DNA from: Mycolicibacterium cosmeticum
GTDB lineage: Bacteria; Actinomycetota; Actinomycetes; Mycobacteriales; Mycobacteriaceae
DNA: 64,000 bases
Direction of reading: 5' to 3'
Assembly: GCA_016197365.1 (NCBI GenBank)
Contig: JACPVS010000021.1
Location: forward strand, 1 to 64,000
The notes under the pieces were generated by a model that made no database searches, was not told where the DNA came from, and worked only from the letters and a program-made list of their open reading frames with translations. The position numbers and the translations under genes are program-made. This document shows, in pieces, positions 62,516 to 64,000 of the stretch. Position 1 is the stretch's first letter. Every line of letters begins with the position of its first letter.

Positions 62516-62728
62516 TGGTCACTCCTTTCTTCGTGCTGAAATCTACGTCCCCGAACCGGCGGTACCGGCATTCTGTGCCGGACGAGACAGCCACCGGTAC
62601 ACGTGACCCAGATCACTGTCACCCGTAAGTAGGGGGCACTGAGCTGCCGTTTCGGAAGAACCGCCGACATTCTGATCGGGCCTAGCCAAACCATTTACGT
62701 GTCACGCGGTAACTGGCGCAATAGATAT
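62516..62728. other. 213-base region between the small ORF and the TauD-like gene
   Basis: It must hold divergent promoters for the small ORF/cobN transcript and the dioxygenase. A hairpin CCGGCA/TGCCGG with a five-base loop lies near 62564-62581, within a wider GGTACCGG-type repeat. I found no B12-box or other convincing cobalamin riboswitch core. Confidence 0.5.
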
Positions 62729-63658
62729 ATGAGCCCTCGCAATTCGATCAGCGTCACGAAACTCGGTGCGAATATCGGCGCACGGATCGACGGCGTACGA
62801 CTGTCCCCCGATCTGGACCGCGCCACCGTCGAGGCCATCAACGACGCGCTGCTGACGCACAAGGTGATCTTCTTCGGTGACCAGGATCATCTCGACGACG
62901 CCGGCCAGCTCGCCTTCGCGGGGCTGCTCGGCACCCCTACCGGCGCGCACCCCACGGTGACCTCGCGTGGGGCGCACATCCTGCCGATCGACTCCCGCTA
63001 CGACAAGGCCAACAGCTGGCACACCGACGTCACCTTCGTCGACCGCATTCCGAAGGCGTCGCTGCTGCGGGCGGTCGCCCTGCCCGAGTACGGCGGCACG
63101 ACGGTCTGGGCCAACACCCAGGCCGCCTACGAGCAGCTGCCGACCCCCCTGCGGGCCCTGGTCGACAACCTCTGGGCCGTGCACACCAATCAGTACGACT
63201 ACGCCTCGGATGCCGCGGCCGAGTTGGACAAGCTGTCCGCCAACACCCGCGAGTACCGCGAAGAGTTCGTCTCCGAGTATTTCGAGACCGAGCATCCGGT
63301 GGTGCGGGTGCACCCAGAGACCGGTGAGCGGGTCCTGCTGCTCGGGCACTTCATCAAGCGCTTCGTCGGGTTGGGTACCACCGAGTCGGCGACCTTGTTC
63401 AATCTGCTCCAGGCGCGAGTCACCAAGCTGGAGAACACCGTTCGATGGAGCTGGTCGCCGGGTGACCTGGCCGTCTGGGACAACCGGGCCACCCAGCACT
63501 ACGCCGTGGCCGATTACGACGATCAGTTCCGCTACTTGAGCCGGGTGACGTTGGCCGGCGACATCCCGGTCGATGTGCACGGCCGCTCCAGCAGGGCGGT
63601 GGCCGGCGACGCGTCGCAGTACTCGGAGGTGGTCACCCCCGTGCGACTGGCCAGCTGA
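62729..63658 (+). CDS. Fe(II)/2-oxoglutarate-dependent TauD/TfdA-family dioxygenase (Rv3406-like)
   Basis: 309 residues. The iron ligands are visible as WHTDVTF (His98, Asp100) and RATQHYAVADY (His257), and a 2-oxoglutarate-binding arginine in RYLSR. Numbering and sequence resemble M. tuberculosis Rv3406, an alkylsulfatase of this family. Members cleave sulfate esters or taurine, releasing sulfate or sulfite for sulfur supply. I use the ATG at 62729, which gives the same ligand positions as Rv3406; a GTG at 62699 is in frame. No clear ribosome binding site is seen. Confidence 0.88.
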   Translation: MSPRNSISVTKLGANIGARIDGVRLSPDLDRATVEAINDALLTHKVIFFGDQDHLDDAGQLAFAGLLGTPTGAHPTVTSRGAHILPIDSRYDKANSWHTDVTFVDRIPKASLLRAVALPEYGGTTVWANTQAAYEQLPTPLRALVDNLWAVHTNQYDYASDAAAELDKLSANTREYREEFVSEYFETEHPVVRVHPETGERVLLLGHFIKRFVGLGTTESATLFNLLQARVTKLENTVRWSWSPGDLAVWDNRATQHYAVADYDDQFRYLSRVTLAGDIPVDVHGRSSRAVAGDASQYSEVVTPVRLAS

Positions 63659-63659
63659 G

Positions 63660-63833
63660 CTACAGCCGGCCCATCTCGCGGGACATCGCCGCGTCTTCGA
63701 TGAACTCGTAGCGCTTGCACTCGTGGTGTTCGTGCGGTTGCAGCGCGGTGTGGAACTTCGCTCCCGCTGCATGCGCGGCATCGCTGAAGCGGTGCAGGTC
63801 GGGATGGGGTACGTGGATGGTCAAACTGGTCAT
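63660..63833 (-). CDS. Small conserved ORF of unknown function
   Basis: 57 residues beginning MTSLTIHVPHPDLHRFSDAA and containing FHTALQPHEHHECKRYEFIED. It is rich in histidine, and a His-Glu-His-His-Glu-Cys run could bind a metal. The ATG at 63833 is preceded by GGGAAG with eight bases spacing; a longer reading starts at 63893. It is convergent with the dioxygenase, one base apart. The function is unknown. Confidence 0.55.
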   Translation of the reverse strand: MTSLTIHVPHPDLHRFSDAAHAAGAKFHTALQPHEHHECKRYEFIEDAAMSREMGRL

Positions 63834-63895
63834 GTCGATCACTTCCCGTGTTTCTTCGCCCAGATGGCGGGCATGGTCCAAAGCTAGAAGCACGG

Positions 63896-63925
63896 GAGTA
63901 CCGACGATTGCGTAGATCGGTACTC
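63896..63925. promoter_or_regulatory. Inverted repeat between divergent genes at the right edge
   Basis: GAGTACCGA (63896-63904), 12 bases, TCGGTACTC (63917-63925). It lies between the small ORF (leftward) and the partial gene starting at 63975, and is a candidate operator for either. Confidence 0.5.
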
Positions 63926-63974
63926 GTTTCGTGGCCGGATGCCGGTGCCGCTACGCAGGTCGTACGGTAGGGAG

Positions 63975-64000
63975 ATGGCCCGTGACCGCGACGACGACGC
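63975..64000 (+). CDS. Start of a gene cut by the right window edge
   Basis: ATG at 63975 with GGTAGGGAG just upstream, reading MARDRDDD to the end of the window. Eight complete codons do not allow identification. Confidence 0.4.

Noticed and set aside
62516..62700. Cobalamin riboswitch before the cobN transcript
   Set aside because: Expected from the cobalamin role of cobN, but I could not find the B12-box or the conserved core; only a simple hairpin is present.

Overview
The window looks like a chromosomal segment of a mycobacterium, most likely a fast grower (Mycolicibacterium type). The base composition is GC-rich and there are many GTG/TTG starts. It carries an mce operon, F420-type PPOX and luciferase-like (LLM) oxidoreductases, and RbpA. 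The gene order at 51.5-62.4 kb resembles the M. tuberculosis block from Rv2049c through rbpA, ppm1/lnt and fxsA to cobN, as I remember it. No tRNA, rRNA, CRISPR array, phage or complete transposon was seen, and no gene-free stretch exceeds 300 bases.

Region 1 (0-16.8 kb). The left edge cuts a DUF222/13E12 HNH protein. Then comes a leftward series of genes with very short gaps or overlaps: a VWA protein and a CbbQ/NorQ-type AAA+ ATPase, a cytosolic LivK-like binding protein, an AveC-like membrane protein, SDR, aldehyde dehydrogenase, P450, SDR, P450 and a small-molecule kinase. Divergent to it are two overlapping acyl-CoA dehydrogenases, an MFE2-type SDR and a 421-residue regulator with two TetR domains.

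Region 2 (16.8-36.8 kb). A leftward mceABCDEF operon has no yrbE permease genes beside it and ends in a small secreted protein. After it come an LLM oxidoreductase, a DapB-like reductase, an SDR, an amidohydrolase, a second tandem-TetR regulator, a third P450, a LysR regulator, and a second AveC-like protein preceded by a 31-residue membrane ORF and a TetR gene. Three pseudogenes lie here: a mycofactocin-type SDR, and decayed copies of the LLM and DapB-like genes.

Regions 1 and 2 are tied together by a 14-bp, imperfectly dyadic motif, roughly ACCWAANNNYTGTT. I found it ten times, each time just upstream of a gene of this set (positions 10440, 12186, 24492, 24649, 27658, 27795, 30950, 31035, 35935, 36020). 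Several copies sit inside -35/-10 promoters. I read this as one regulon for uptake and oxidation of an unknown hydrophobic compound. The two tandem-TetR proteins are the natural candidate regulators.

Region 3 (36.8-51.4 kb) is mixed metabolism. It has an RDD membrane protein, a gluconate module (gntK-gntP with a divergent GntR/FCD regulator), a TetR, an SCO6745-type protein, YnfA, a copper amine oxidase coupled to a kinase-like/DUF fusion, a carboxylesterase, two lipoproteins, an SsuD-like monooxygenase, and a winged-helix/alpha-beta hydrolase fusion.

Region 4 (51.4-64 kb) is conserved core. It has a zinc-ribbon protein, rbpA, separate ppm1 and lnt genes, an amidohydrolase, fxsA, two PPOX proteins flanking purU, cobN with a 35-residue membrane ORF upstream, a TauD/Rv3406-like dioxygenase, a small conserved ORF, and the first codons of a further gene at the right edge.
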